Source: a marine gamma proteobacterium HTCC2148 (GTDB lineage: Bacteria; Pseudomonadota; Gammaproteobacteria; Pseudomonadales; Halieaceae). Taken from it: a DNA stretch of 64,000 nt. A program made the position numbers and the translations under genes. The number at the start of each line of letters is the position of its first letter. Within the stretch, counting starts at the first letter, position 1. Shown piece by piece: positions 17,264-27,115 of this stretch. The stretch covers positions 148,781-212,780 of the forward strand of contig DS999226.1 in NCBI GenBank assembly GCA_000156295.1. The letters run 5' to 3'. The notes under the pieces are model-generated. The model made no database searches. It saw nothing but the letters and a program-made list of their open reading frames with translations, and was not told where the DNA came from.

Positions 17264-18148
17264 TCAGTTGAAGGACGGCAGCATAAGATCTTTATAATTG
17301 GCCAACAATGGACTCTGGATAGCATTATCGAATGCAACCGCGGTGGCATTGAAGCGAACGTTCACGAGAGGTCGATAACTGGGGTGAGTAAACACATAGA
17401 GCTCCTTAGCTTCCAGCGCTTCTATTAAGCGCTCGGCGACCACACCGCTGGGCATGCCTGTCTCTACAACTTTTTTCAGCGTGCTATTTAAGCTACTGGC
17501 ACTTTTACTCTCGTCACCGGACTCATTATTGGCGTAACGATCGTGTTTGTTTCTCTCAGATAGATTGATACGAGTTTGCGTGAAGCCAGGACAAAGGACA
17601 CAGGCATGAATACCCTCAGGCGCCAGTTCCTGTGCCCAGTTTTCTGTCATAGCCACCACGGCAGCCTTGGTCGCTGTGTAAGGCGTTGCCAGCGGCAATG
17701 GCCCAAAACCCGCCATAGAAGCCACATTAACAACCCAGCCACCTTCTCCATGGGACTTCATCAGTGGCACCATCACCTGAGTGCCGTAAACAACGCCCAT
17801 CAAATTAACATCGATAACCCACTGCCAGGTGCTCGAATCGGTTTCTTCGATCGTGCCCCCTTTACCGCCAACACCGGCGTTATTGACCACCATGTGCACT
17901 TTGCCAAAACGCTCGATGCTCTGCTCGGCTACCCTCTTCCACTGGCTAAGGTCAGCCACATCCAGTGTTGTTGCCAGCACCGGGATTCCTGCGCCAGCCA
18001 GTTCAGCTTCAGCCACTGACAGCTGTGTTGCATCTATATCGGCAATAACGATATTCATACCGCGCTTACCCAAAGCGCGGGCAACCGCAAGCCCAATGCC
18101 TTCTGCGCCGCCACTAATGACGACTGTTTTGTTTTCGAATATGTTCAT
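17264..18148 (-). CDS. Short-chain dehydrogenase/reductase (classical SDR)
   Basis: A 294-residue classical SDR. The dinucleotide motif is SGGAEGIG (12-19), then NNAG (89-92), and the catalytic set N115, S144, Y157 and K161 (YTATK) is complete. D37/D39 in IADID after the second strand favours NAD(H). It would interconvert a secondary alcohol and a ketone. The length is about 40 residues over the core, with a C-terminal extension that may form a substrate lid. It lies between the MDR reductase and an aldehyde dehydrogenase, all on the minus strand but with gaps of 112 and 243 nt, so co-transcription is possible but not certain. Confidence 0.9.
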   Translation of the reverse strand: MNIFENKTVVISGGAEGIGLAVARALGKRGMNIVIADIDATQLSVAEAELAGAGIPVLATTLDVADLSQWKRVAEQSIERFGKVHMVVNNAGVGGKGGTIEETDSSTWQWVIDVNLMGVVYGTQVMVPLMKSHGEGGWVVNVASMAGFGPLPLATPYTATKAAVVAMTENWAQELAPEGIHACVLCPGFTQTRINLSERNKHDRYANNESGDESKSASSLNSTLKKVVETGMPSGVVAERLIEALEAKELYVFTHPSYRPLVNVRFNATAVAFDNAIQSPLLANYKDLMLPSFN

Positions 18149-18391
18149 AGAGTAGACCTAATACAGAGTTTTTTGAGCCCGCAGACTATAGTTGTCCACA
18201 AGAGCTGACACAAGCATATATCCTCTGCCCGGTGGGCGCAGTGCAATCTGAGGAAGACCCTGCTGGCACTGAACTGAAGCATCTGACGTCCACATACTGC
18301 AGCCGAAGGCGCCTAGCGACTCGCAAGCGGCATCGGCTTCAACGGTAAAGAACTTTATTACATCTATTGGGAACTCGCCTTATCGACCCAC

Positions 18392-19816
18392 TTAGCCAAA
18401 ATGCAGCGTCTTGATCTCTTGATAATCTTCCAGCCCCTGAATGCCACCCTCGCGGCCATTGCCGGACTGCCTGTAACCACCAAAAGGCGAACCGTAGTTA
18501 AATTCACCCCCGTTTATATGCACTGCCCCTGCCTTTAGCTGTGCAGCAACTCGTTCAGCACGGTCCGCGTCGCCGGTTTGCAGATATGCAGCAAGCCCGT
18601 ACGAGGTATCGTTTGCCAGCTTGATAGCCTCGGCTTCATCGTCGAAAGGCATGATTACCAAAACAGGGCCAAATATTTCCTCACGGGTGACTCGCATAGT
18701 GTCAGTGACATCCACAAATATCGTAGGCCTCACAAACCAGCCTGTCTCAAGACCCTCGGGCTTGCCGGCTCCGCCGCAAAGCACCCTGGCACCCTCGTCA
18801 ATTCCAACCTTGATGAGGGCTTGCACCCGATCGAACTGAATCTGGTCAAACAGTGGGCCAATGTGGTCGCCCTCCTGGCATGGATCACCTACTGCCTGGT
18901 CCATTGCCACACGCCGGGCTATCTCCAGTGTCTGGTCATAACAAGAGCGCTCGACCAACATACGAGTGGGTGCATCACAGGATTGGCCAGTATTGTAAAA
19001 ACATTCCAATACCGAGGCGGTTACGCGAGCCTCAAGATCACAGTCGGCAAACACCAGGTTCGGAGACTTGCCTCCCAGTTCCAAAGTCACTCGCTTAACG
19101 GTATCTGCAGCATCCCGGGTGATAGCCTTGCCCGCACGTGTTGACCCGGTGAAAGACATCATCTGGACATCCGGGTGACATGAGAGCGCCGAGCCAACCG
19201 ATGGGCCATCGCCCTGAACCAAATTAAAAACACCGGCGGGATAACCCGCCTCATGAATAATCTGGGCATACACTGTGGCAGAGATCGGGGTGTGTTCGGA
19301 CGGCTTGAGTATGCAGGTGCAACCGGTCGCCAGCGCAGGGATCACCTTGAGTGCGATCTGGTTAATTGGCCAGTTCCACGGGGTAATCAAGCCACACACA
19401 CCAATCGGTTCGTACAAAAGGGTGTCAGCATTGGCTAACACATTGCGCTGGTGCTGTGCCTTGAATGCCTCAATGTAGGCCACCAGGTGGCCCACCGCTG
19501 CGTCCGCCTGAGCTTCGCGCGACATGGTTATCGGCGCGCCCATTTCCAACGTCATCGCCTGAGCCAACTCTTCAAGGTGTTTTTCTGTTACCTCCAGCAG
19601 GTTTTCCAGCAACTCGAGTCGGTGTTCTTTACTGGTGCGGGAATAGGTTTCGAAGGCCCTATTTGCCGCTGCCACTGCAAAGTCTACGTCGTCGGAATTG
19701 CCCAATACAATTTCGCCCAATTGCTGTTCTGTCGTCGGGTTCAGCACCGCAAACATCTGCCTTGATTGTGGAGTGATCCAGGCACCGTCGATGTAAAACT
19801 TGTTGAGATTTTCCAT
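18392..19816 (-). CDS. NAD(P)-dependent aldehyde dehydrogenase
   Basis: A 474-residue aldehyde dehydrogenase that oxidises an aldehyde to a carboxylic acid. I place the start at ATG 19816 with AGGATC 8-13 nt upstream; the frame is open to 19858, but the extra 14 residues are not family-like. Catalytic residues are present: N148 (PWNWP), E246 (LELGGKSP), C280 (TGQSC). The context of an SDR and an MDR enzyme suggests a catabolic oxidation route, for example alcohol to aldehyde to acid. The substrate cannot be predicted. Confidence 0.94.
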   Translation of the reverse strand: MENLNKFYIDGAWITPQSRQMFAVLNPTTEQQLGEIVLGNSDDVDFAVAAANRAFETYSRTSKEHRLELLENLLEVTEKHLEELAQAMTLEMGAPITMSREAQADAAVGHLVAYIEAFKAQHQRNVLANADTLLYEPIGVCGLITPWNWPINQIALKVIPALATGCTCILKPSEHTPISATVYAQIIHEAGYPAGVFNLVQGDGPSVGSALSCHPDVQMMSFTGSTRAGKAITRDAADTVKRVTLELGGKSPNLVFADCDLEARVTASVLECFYNTGQSCDAPTRMLVERSCYDQTLEIARRVAMDQAVGDPCQEGDHIGPLFDQIQFDRVQALIKVGIDEGARVLCGGAGKPEGLETGWFVRPTIFVDVTDTMRVTREEIFGPVLVIMPFDDEAEAIKLANDTSYGLAAYLQTGDADRAERVAAQLKAGAVHINGGEFNYGSPFGGYRQSGNGREGGIQGLEDYQEIKTLHFG

Positions 19817-20157
19817 AGATTTGATCCTGTCCAACATAGAGATATATCTCCGTACCACTATTTTCTCACCCTGGTCATTGGATTCAGGCTTAGGGCCGAA
19901 GGATTCTGTCAGTATAGAACTGAAAATGAGCTAAGCACATGCCTTCAAGCACAGTACTGCAAGTACTCAATAAGATTGTGTGCGTGGAATCGCGATGGCC
20001 AACGCCGCAACGTCAAAAAAGAAATGATGGCATTAACCGGGAAGTTAAGTGACGAACAGGTTAGCGTCGCGGCGGACGGCATCCCCCTGTTGCACCCTCT
20101 GGAGCACTGCGTGCCCCAGAGGACTGGCAAGGCACTGTGTGAACAGGCCTCGTTGGT
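19817..20157. other. Intergenic region, 341 nt
   Basis: It should hold the promoter of the aldehyde dehydrogenase gene. On the plus strand around 20020-20090 the translation contains MMALTGKLSDEQVSVAADGI, which faintly resembles the last helix of a small cytochrome c, but no haem motif or clean frame accompanies it. I do not call a gene. Confidence 0.35.
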
Positions 20158-21690
20158 TTACTGTGGAACTTGCGCTTGCCACTGCGACGGTGCCCACTCG
20201 ATAATAACCGCGGCATCCTCATCGAGCAGAAAACCTGCTTCAACTGCCGCCTCGGCGGAATCCTTAACAGCATTCACATAACCCGCCTCATCAACGTAGC
20301 GCGTAGCCAGTTCTTCTGCCGCAAACAACTTCGTAGTACCAAATAGCCGGCAAAATCCATCTCCGGTATTTCCCACTCCAGACAACACCGCAGTTGGGGC
20401 ATCGACATAAGGAGTGCGAATACCCCCTACTACGTTCCCGGAATCATCGAGTTGGTAACCACCCTGCTCATCCAGGGCAAGCCGTGGTGCATTGGGCGGC
20501 AATTCGCCAGTGCGCATCCATTGGTCCATATCACGAAGCGCGGTGTTGAACACATAGTGCATGGGGCCTGAATTGAACGGTAAGTCGCAGCTTATAAAGC
20601 CGGGAAGAGAGCTGCTTTCGACAACAGCGGCAAAGCGGGCGGCCCCGTCGCTGTCGAGCCGTCCCGCAACGATCGTGTAGTAATCTGCATGAGATGTACC
20701 GGCGACCTCCCAGAGCAGCACGTTGCCCTCGTCGGGTTGCCGTGCCTCACTAAACCCAAGTTCAGTCACGTCTGTCTCAGTCTGGAAAGTCATCACCGGA
20801 ACGTTGATATCGTCGCGAATAATCGGCGCACTTGGTGCAGGTATTCCCGCCAGCGGTTCCTGGGCCAAGGGTGCGCTGCCGCCTCCTCTGCTGTGCACAA
20901 TATATCCATCGTAGGGATTGTAAAGCGGATGAACAGCATTGATATAGGTCACCAGGCGGCTAGCCGACTGTGATTCCCCCAAAGCCAGCAAATAGTCAGC
21001 CTCCCGGTCGCCCAAAAGCTCAGCTGCCTCGGGGCCGCGCAGCAGACCGGCAACCTGAGTGAAAATGTCGTAAGAGAAGCTATCACCGGGATGTAACAAC
21101 TCGCCATAGCGGTCGGGGTTTACCGCTTTCAGGTAAAGCGGCGCGAGACCACCTTCTCTGCCATCAATACCCACTTTTTGGGCGCTAACCCCAATCCAGA
21201 TATGACCGCTGCGATACATTTCCACGTGCCCTGTGCCCCAACTCGGCGGCGTATCGAAGCCGGAGGTTACGTTTAACCACTCTACGATGACCGTGCCGCT
21301 AAAAGCTGCTCCCTCCTCGGGCCGCTGGACAACAATACGAGTCCGATAGGCTTGCTGCTCGGCAGGTTCAGCCTCCCAAAAGCCATCAGGCGAGAATTCA
21401 TTGAGATTCGTAAAAGCGCTAGCCTCGCCTCCGATAAAGTACTCTTGATCTTCATACCCAATGTCGGACAGATCAAAAGATTGCGCCAACAGCGATAGAG
21501 CACCCGAATCAGGCGGCGTCGATACTTCAGCTTGGGCAATGGGTAAGTAGGTCGGCGACGGCTCTGGAGGCTCAGGCTCGGGCTCAGGTGAAGCAGGCGA
21601 GTTACTATTGGAGTCGCTGCATGCTGCGAGTACTAGTCCTAAAGTCAGGGCAACAGCGAGACCTGTGATGGAAGAATTTAATAGTTTCAT
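20158..21690 (-). CDS. Alpha/beta-hydrolase-domain lipoprotein
   Basis: A 510-residue lipoprotein: signal with lipobox LAAC (Cys23), a Pro/Glu-rich linker (about 32-46), then an alpha/beta-hydrolase-like domain of the type annotated 'alpha/beta hydrolase domain' (PF20091-like). The nucleophile elbow is GESQSA in LALGESQSASRLVTY, and a later GTSHADYY segment could supply the His. It is probably anchored in the outer membrane and hydrolyses an ester or similar bond outside the cytoplasm. Monocistronic, followed by the hypothetical secreted protein upstream on the same strand. Confidence 0.8.
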   Translation of the reverse strand: MKLLNSSITGLAVALTLGLVLAACSDSNSNSPASPEPEPEPPEPSPTYLPIAQAEVSTPPDSGALSLLAQSFDLSDIGYEDQEYFIGGEASAFTNLNEFSPDGFWEAEPAEQQAYRTRIVVQRPEEGAAFSGTVIVEWLNVTSGFDTPPSWGTGHVEMYRSGHIWIGVSAQKVGIDGREGGLAPLYLKAVNPDRYGELLHPGDSFSYDIFTQVAGLLRGPEAAELLGDREADYLLALGESQSASRLVTYINAVHPLYNPYDGYIVHSRGGGSAPLAQEPLAGIPAPSAPIIRDDINVPVMTFQTETDVTELGFSEARQPDEGNVLLWEVAGTSHADYYTIVAGRLDSDGAARFAAVVESSSLPGFISCDLPFNSGPMHYVFNTALRDMDQWMRTGELPPNAPRLALDEQGGYQLDDSGNVVGGIRTPYVDAPTAVLSGVGNTGDGFCRLFGTTKLFAAEELATRYVDEAGYVNAVKDSAEAAVEAGFLLDEDAAVIIEWAPSQWQAQVPQ

Positions 21691-21853
21691 TAGCGATCAC
21701 TATCCTGTTCTGGGCGCTCTATAGTACCTGACAGTTGCACGCTCTACCTATTCTCTCGGACATTGTGTCCTGAGCTGTTAAACCAGCACTGATATTTTGA
21801 AGATTTTCTATCTGGACACAATTACGCCCCGGGAATGTTGCTACCACCTGACA

Positions 21854-22513
21854 TTAACCGCCTTCGATAGCAGCTATCGGCACCTCCCACACTTCCCCAT
21901 CATCAAAATTGAGTATCCAGGTGTCACCTTCTAAACGCGAGCTGAGCTCGCGATTGGTTGCGTTGACGTAATCGGACATAAAATTGATAGTGAATTGCTC
22001 GCCATGCTGATTCTGTACTGTGATGGAAGCCTGACTGTGTTCCATACGAACGATGCCCGCAGGACAGCTGGCAAACGCCTGTTGGCCGGCGCGGCGACAC
22101 CGCAACCGTGTAGTTGCATCAAAGTCCTGCGTACTGAAGGGCGCTGTCCCGCTGTCGTCTGCAGACACTGTCAGTCGATCGGCGTTCCAGTACAAATAAA
22201 TACTCTCCTCAGGGAAGCGAAAAATTTGCCCCTGATCACCCAGGCCGCTCTGGCGGATCACAGAGCGCCCGTGCTGGTCTGCAAAATACCCCGGCGCGTC
22301 GCCCTCGGGCGACAATTGGTGCGTCACGCCATCCCCCCGGTTAATAGTGATATAGCCCTGCCGCTGACTGAAGGTGCAAGGAAGAAACACATCCGTGTGA
22401 TCCTCGCCGCGCGGATAAATTTCGCAAGCCGCTTCCGTCATGTCTGCGATCGCGACTGCTGCCGAGCAGCTAAGGCATATTGCTGCGACTGCTCGGTAAA
22501 CTTTTCTCATCAT
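21854..22513 (-). CDS. Hypothetical secreted protein
   Basis: A 219-residue protein with a Sec signal (RAVAAICLSCSAAVAIA, cut near residue 23). The mature part is beta-rich with Cys residues that could pair (CEIYPRGEDHTDVFLPC, LRCRRAGQQAFASC). It contains no domain I recognise. A GGGGGA ribosome site precedes ATG 22513. The 163-nt gap to the hydrolase lipoprotein on the same strand leaves co-transcription open. Probably a periplasmic or surface protein; function unknown. Confidence 0.7.
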   Translation of the reverse strand: MMRKVYRAVAAICLSCSAAVAIADMTEAACEIYPRGEDHTDVFLPCTFSQRQGYITINRGDGVTHQLSPEGDAPGYFADQHGRSVIRQSGLGDQGQIFRFPEESIYLYWNADRLTVSADDSGTAPFSTQDFDATTRLRCRRAGQQAFASCPAGIVRMEHSQASITVQNQHGEQFTINFMSDYVNATNRELSSRLEGDTWILNFDDGEVWEVPIAAIEGG

Positions 22514-22676
22514 ATTCCCCCAGAAGCATTCGCCCCGAAGGGCTTTTGTTACGAACAGCTTACTTAGCGGACGAATTTTAGCAATGCCTGAAAATCTCCT
22601 CTTAATAGTCCGTTTATTTAACTTATACTCCTACTTCTACTTCTACCTACGATTCTAAAAGATACTGGAGTTCACT

Positions 22677-23894
22677 TTGACGATTGGAGTTGGTGGATCG
22701 ACCCCTGCAAAAGAGTTGGCCGATCTCGATGATATGACGATGGGTATCACCCCCGTTGCACTTCCGGAGTATGAGGCCCGCATTCACAAAGCTCAGAGGT
22801 TGATGCGTGAAAAAGATATCGCCGGGATCTACGTCAATGCAGGCACCAGCCTCTACTATTTTACCGGAACTCGATGGGGTGCCAGCGAACGTATGGTGGG
22901 TGCCATTATTCCCGCCAGTGGCCAACTGGAGTACATTGCTCCAGCTTTTGAAGAGGCAACGCTCGTTGAGTACATGACAATCACTGGCCGGGTCAACTGC
23001 TGGGAAGAAGATGAAAGCCCCTATGCGTTGATGGGCTCTGCACTCGCCCGCATGGGCCTGAAAGAGGGCACCATCGGGATCGATGAAACAGCTCCTTTTT
23101 TCATCTCTGATGGAATCAGACAAAGCAACCCGCAATACCATTTCAGAAACGCCGCAGAAGTCACTGCAAGCTGCAGAATGATAAAATCCTCTACTGAATT
23201 AGCACTCATGCAGAGAGCGAAAAATATAACTCTTGAAGTGCACAAGTGCGCAGCTCGAATTCTGGCACCGGGGGTCACCACTACCGAAGTCGAGGCGTTC
23301 ATTCACGCAGCACACAAGGCAGCGGGAGCCAGCGCAGGGTCTTACTTTTGCATTGTATTGTTTGGTGAAGCCACTGCCTATCCACACGGCGTTAAGGACC
23401 CGCAGGTACTGCAAGATAACGACATGGTGCTTATCGATACCGGTTGCCAGCTAGAGGGTTATATTTCAGATATCACTCGCTCCTACGTTTATGGAGAAAT
23501 CAGTGATCGTCAACGCCAAATCTGGAACCTGGAGAAAGAGGCTCAGGCTGCCGCTTTCGCAGCCGCCAAAATTGGCCAACCTTGCAGTGCAGTAGATACG
23601 GCTGCCCGAAAGGCATTGGAAGCCCAGGGTCTGGGCCCAGGCTACAACATTCCCGGGCTACCCCATCGAACCGGCCACGGTATCGGCCTGGATATTCATG
23701 AGTGGCCTTATCTCGTCAAAAATGAAACAACGAAACTCGCACCAGGCATGTGTTTTAGTAACGAACCCATGATCTGTATACCCGGGGAGTTCGGCATCCG
23801 TCATGAAGACCATTTTTACATGACTGAGTCGGGTCCAGAGTGGTTCACCGAGCCGGCCTACTCGGTTGACGATCCCTTTGGTTACGAAGCATAA
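22677..23894 (+). CDS. M24-family Xaa-Pro peptidase
   Basis: A 405-residue creatinase/aminopeptidase-P-fold metallopeptidase. The N-terminal creatinase-like domain (about 25-160) is followed by the pita-bread catalytic domain with the full metal set D254, D265, H334, E363, E377 and a proton-shuttle H330. It cleaves Xaa-Pro bonds as a dipeptidase or aminopeptidase in the cytoplasm. The start is TTG at 22677 with GGAG 6 nt upstream; the ATG codons at 22734 and 22740 are alternatives. First gene of an operon with a dipeptidyl peptidase, an EamA exporter and a MOSC protein (gaps 56 and 21 nt, then a 4-nt overlap), pointing to proline-rich peptide use. Confidence 0.9.
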   Translation: MTIGVGGSTPAKELADLDDMTMGITPVALPEYEARIHKAQRLMREKDIAGIYVNAGTSLYYFTGTRWGASERMVGAIIPASGQLEYIAPAFEEATLVEYMTITGRVNCWEEDESPYALMGSALARMGLKEGTIGIDETAPFFISDGIRQSNPQYHFRNAAEVTASCRMIKSSTELALMQRAKNITLEVHKCAARILAPGVTTTEVEAFIHAAHKAAGASAGSYFCIVLFGEATAYPHGVKDPQVLQDNDMVLIDTGCQLEGYISDITRSYVYGEISDRQRQIWNLEKEAQAAAFAAAKIGQPCSAVDTAARKALEAQGLGPGYNIPGLPHRTGHGIGLDIHEWPYLVKNETTKLAPGMCFSNEPMICIPGEFGIRHEDHFYMTESGPEWFTEPAYSVDDPFGYEA

Positions 23895-23950
23895 GCAGGC
23901 GCGGATATCCGGATTGAACTCACCTCACTCTCACTGCGTATATAGAAGTT

Positions 23951-26191
23951 ATGACTACACAACTTAAGCCCTCGGCTTCAGGTCAGGCACTACTGACTAA
24001 CGAAGCAATCTTTAAAGACTGGTCGTATAGCGCCAAGCGCCCGGGAACGGTGCGATGGGCTGACCTGGGCGCGACGTATACCGCGCTGGAGATTGCGCCA
24101 GGTTATGAAGATGCTGTGCTCGAAAAAGACGAGAATGGCAACGACATAAAAATCTATCAGGAAGTTGTTCAGTACGACCCCGTTAGCGGGGACCGAAAGA
24201 TCTTGATTTCTTTACAAGATCTCACTCCCAAAGGCCACGACAACGCGCTAGTGGTAGACGACTACCGCTGGTCAGACGGCGGAGATCGCATACTCGTTTA
24301 TACCGACGCGAAATACGTCTGGCGTGAAAAAAGCCGCGGTGATTACTGGCTAATCGATCGCAAGGACAACGAACTTTGGCAACTCGGAGGTGACCACGCT
24401 GGTACCAGCCAAATGATGTTTGGCAAGCTCTCTCCTGATGGTCGCTGCTTCGCCTATGTTTGGCGCAACAACATCTACCTGCAAGACCTGTCAACAAAAG
24501 CTGTCACAGCACTCACGCACGATGCTTCCGATACCATTATTAATGGGCTGTTTGATTGGGCCTATGAGGAAGAATTCAGTATCCAGGATGGATTTCGCTG
24601 GAGCCCGGACAGCAGCCGAATCGCCTACTGGCAACTCGATACACACGCTGCCAAAGACTTCCTGATTATCAACAATACCGACACCCTGTATCCCGCCATT
24701 ACAGCCATACCCTACCCTAAAGTAGGCGAGGAGAACGCCGCAGCACGCATTGGCATTGTCGCTATCGCCAAGCCACAGACGCTATGGATAACGCTGCCAG
24801 GCGCGTCGAAGGATATGTACGTTCCGCGCATGGACTGGGCCAACAACAGTGAGCAACTGTTTATTCAGCAGTTAAATCGCAAGCAGGACACAAATACGAT
24901 TTTCCACGCGGATGCCAAAAGCGGGCAAGTAGACGCAATATTTGCGGAAACGGAAGATACTTTTATCGAACTGCTGGAAAGTCCCCAATGGCTTGAGGAT
25001 TCGCTAACCTATATTTGGCAAAGCGAACGCGATGGCTGGAAGCATCTATATCGGGTCTGCCGAGACGGCCAGACCTTTATCGACCTCACCCCCGGCGACT
25101 TCGACGTCACCAAACTGGTATCAGTGGACGAGGGTAACGGCTGGGTTTATTTCATTGCCTCACCTGATAACCCGTCACAGCGTTATTTATATCGAAGCCA
25201 GCTTGATGGCAGCGGAGAAATAGAGCAGGTCACACCCTCGCAATTGAGTGGCTGCAATTTTTATCAAATTTCAGCAGACTCCAACTGGGCCATTCACACC
25301 TATTCCAGTTTTTTGCAGCCGCCGGTGTTCAATCTTGTTTCTTTGCCGGACCACAAGGTTCACCAAGTTCTCGAAGATAATGCGGAACTCACCGCCAAGC
25401 TCTCAGCACTGCAAATAGGGGAATTAGAATTCTATTCAGTTGAGGCTGCTGATGGCCTGGAACTCAATGGCTACCTGCTAAAGCCTCCCAACATGGATAA
25501 GACCAAAAAACATCCCATTATCAATTACGTCTATGGGGAACCCGCCGGTCAAACGGTCATTGATGCCTGGCTGGGTTCTCTCACGATGTGGCACATTTTG
25601 ATGTCCCAGCGGGGCTTCATCATCTCCTCAATCGACAACCGAGGTACAGCGGCACCTCGCGGCCATGCCTGGCGACGTTCAATTTATGGCGCAGTCGGCA
25701 CTTTGGCTTCGAGCGATCAATCCGACGCTCTCAAAGCGATCTGCGCACGCTGGCGTTATATAGACGCCGATCGGGTGGGTGTATGGGGCCATTCAGGCGG
25801 AGGCTCTATGACACTGAACATGTTGTTCCGCTACCCCAACCAATACAAAGTGGGTATTTCCTTAGCGCCAGTTCCAGACCAACTCCTGTACGACTCTATT
25901 TACCAAGAACGCTACTCTGGCCTGCTGCAGGACTTTGAAGAAAGCTATCGACAGTCATCTCCTATTACGCATGCGAAAAATCTCCGAGGGAAGCTGCTGC
26001 TCATTCACGGCACCGGTGACGACAACGTTCACTACCAGGGCACCGAGCGCTTGTGCAATGAACTGATTAAACACAACTGTCAGTTTGATTTTATGGCCTA
26101 CCCGAACAGACGTCACGGTCTTGTCGAAGGTGAAGGCACCCCACTACATTTACACACGCTAAAGAGTCGGTATTTTGACGATCACCTGTAG
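23951..26191 (+). CDS. Dipeptidyl peptidase IV-like S9 peptidase
   Basis: A 746-residue prolyl-oligopeptidase-family enzyme. A DPP IV-type beta-propeller N-terminal domain carries the double-Glu motif DWAYEEEF (E206-E207), which binds the free substrate N-terminus. The C-terminal alpha/beta hydrolase has S615 in GHSGGG, D690/D691 (GTGDDNVH) and H722 (RRHG). The elbow is GHSGGG where most DPP IV enzymes have GWSYGG, a small deviation. There is no signal peptide, so it is cytoplasmic, next to the M24 Xaa-Pro peptidase; together they could degrade X-Pro dipeptides. Not the secreted form. Confidence 0.9.
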   Translation: MTTQLKPSASGQALLTNEAIFKDWSYSAKRPGTVRWADLGATYTALEIAPGYEDAVLEKDENGNDIKIYQEVVQYDPVSGDRKILISLQDLTPKGHDNALVVDDYRWSDGGDRILVYTDAKYVWREKSRGDYWLIDRKDNELWQLGGDHAGTSQMMFGKLSPDGRCFAYVWRNNIYLQDLSTKAVTALTHDASDTIINGLFDWAYEEEFSIQDGFRWSPDSSRIAYWQLDTHAAKDFLIINNTDTLYPAITAIPYPKVGEENAAARIGIVAIAKPQTLWITLPGASKDMYVPRMDWANNSEQLFIQQLNRKQDTNTIFHADAKSGQVDAIFAETEDTFIELLESPQWLEDSLTYIWQSERDGWKHLYRVCRDGQTFIDLTPGDFDVTKLVSVDEGNGWVYFIASPDNPSQRYLYRSQLDGSGEIEQVTPSQLSGCNFYQISADSNWAIHTYSSFLQPPVFNLVSLPDHKVHQVLEDNAELTAKLSALQIGELEFYSVEAADGLELNGYLLKPPNMDKTKKHPIINYVYGEPAGQTVIDAWLGSLTMWHILMSQRGFIISSIDNRGTAAPRGHAWRRSIYGAVGTLASSDQSDALKAICARWRYIDADRVGVWGHSGGGSMTLNMLFRYPNQYKVGISLAPVPDQLLYDSIYQERYSGLLQDFEESYRQSSPITHAKNLRGKLLLIHGTGDDNVHYQGTERLCNELIKHNCQFDFMAYPNRRHGLVEGEGTPLHLHTLKSRYFDDHL

Positions 26192-26212
26192 CACAACTGG
26201 CAAGAGCCACAA

Positions 26213-27115
26213 ATGCAACCACCGCAACTAAAACACTGGCTCTTACTGTTCCTGCTCAGCCTCGCCTGGGGCTTTGCATTCTATCTGATTGCAATTGCTC
26301 TTGAGTCTTTTCCGCCTCTGACGATCGTCAACATACGCCTCGCAGTCGGTGCAGCAACCTTGTGCATGGTAATGCATTGGCAAGGGCACCGTTTACCCCG
26401 TGAGGCCGGCTGGTGGTGGCGCTTCGCACTACTGACAATACTGGGCAACTTGATTCCCTTTTCGTTAATCACCTGGGCAGAGACCGAAATCAGCAGTTCC
26501 CAGGCGGGCCTGCTCATGGCCTTGATGCCAATCAGCACTATGGTGCTGTCGCACTTCTTTGTTCATGAGGATGCACTGACTCCGCGCCGACTGTGCGGGG
26601 TAATGCTTGGATTTGGCGGTGTCGTTGTGCTCGTAGGCGGTGAAGCACTTAAGGGTATCGGCGGCAGTGCCCTGCTCGCTCAATTGGCAGTATTAACCGC
26701 AACCGTGGCCTATGCCAGTAATACGGTCTATGCAAAGCGTCTTCCACCCATCGATACGGTCGTGGTCGCCACCGGCTCCCTGAGTGTTGGCACTCTACTC
26801 CTGCTGCCTTTTACCCTTTATCTGGAGCACGCGCTCTGGGTAGCACCGTCCTTTAATGCGCTGGCCGCGACCTTAACGCTGGGTATCGTCTCAACCGGAC
26901 TCGCTACCTGGACCTATTTCCGCGTGGTTACAGACTGTGGCCCCTCGTTTTTATCTATTATCAATTACATTATCCCTGCCATCGCCTTCGCAGCCGGGGT
27001 AATGTTCCTGGGCGAAAGCGCTGAACCCAGCCAATTCGCCGGATTGCTGCTGATTTTGGCAGGCATCGCTCTCACCCAAAACCGCGCTCTGCGCAAAAAA
27101 ATGAACAAGCCATGA
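26213..27115 (+). CDS. EamA-family (DMT) transporter
   Basis: A 300-residue membrane protein with ten predicted helices in two EamA halves (start LLLFLLSLAWGFAFYL; second half from about residue 155). EamA/DMT proteins export or import small metabolites such as amino acids. It starts 21 nt after the dipeptidyl peptidase stop and overlaps the MOSC gene by 4 nt (ATGA). In this operon a role in exporting amino acids or dipeptides released by the peptidases is reasonable, but the substrate is inference. Confidence 0.88.
   Translation: MQPPQLKHWLLLFLLSLAWGFAFYLIAIALESFPPLTIVNIRLAVGAATLCMVMHWQGHRLPREAGWWWRFALLTILGNLIPFSLITWAETEISSSQAGLLMALMPISTMVLSHFFVHEDALTPRRLCGVMLGFGGVVVLVGGEALKGIGGSALLAQLAVLTATVAYASNTVYAKRLPPIDTVVVATGSLSVGTLLLLPFTLYLEHALWVAPSFNALAATLTLGIVSTGLATWTYFRVVTDCGPSFLSIINYIIPAIAFAAGVMFLGESAEPSQFAGLLLILAGIALTQNRALRKKMNKP

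Noticed and set aside
16054-19816. Reading the MDR, SDR and ALDH genes as a proven operon
   Set aside because: Gaps of 112 and 243 nt and independent start signals leave this unproven; kept as a low-interest finding only.
19766-20281. 171-residue plus-strand frame and a possible cytochrome c helix remnant
   Set aside because: Only a short segment (LTGKLSDEQVSVAADGI) hints at a cytochrome; there is no CxxCH motif and both ends overlap genes on the other strand.
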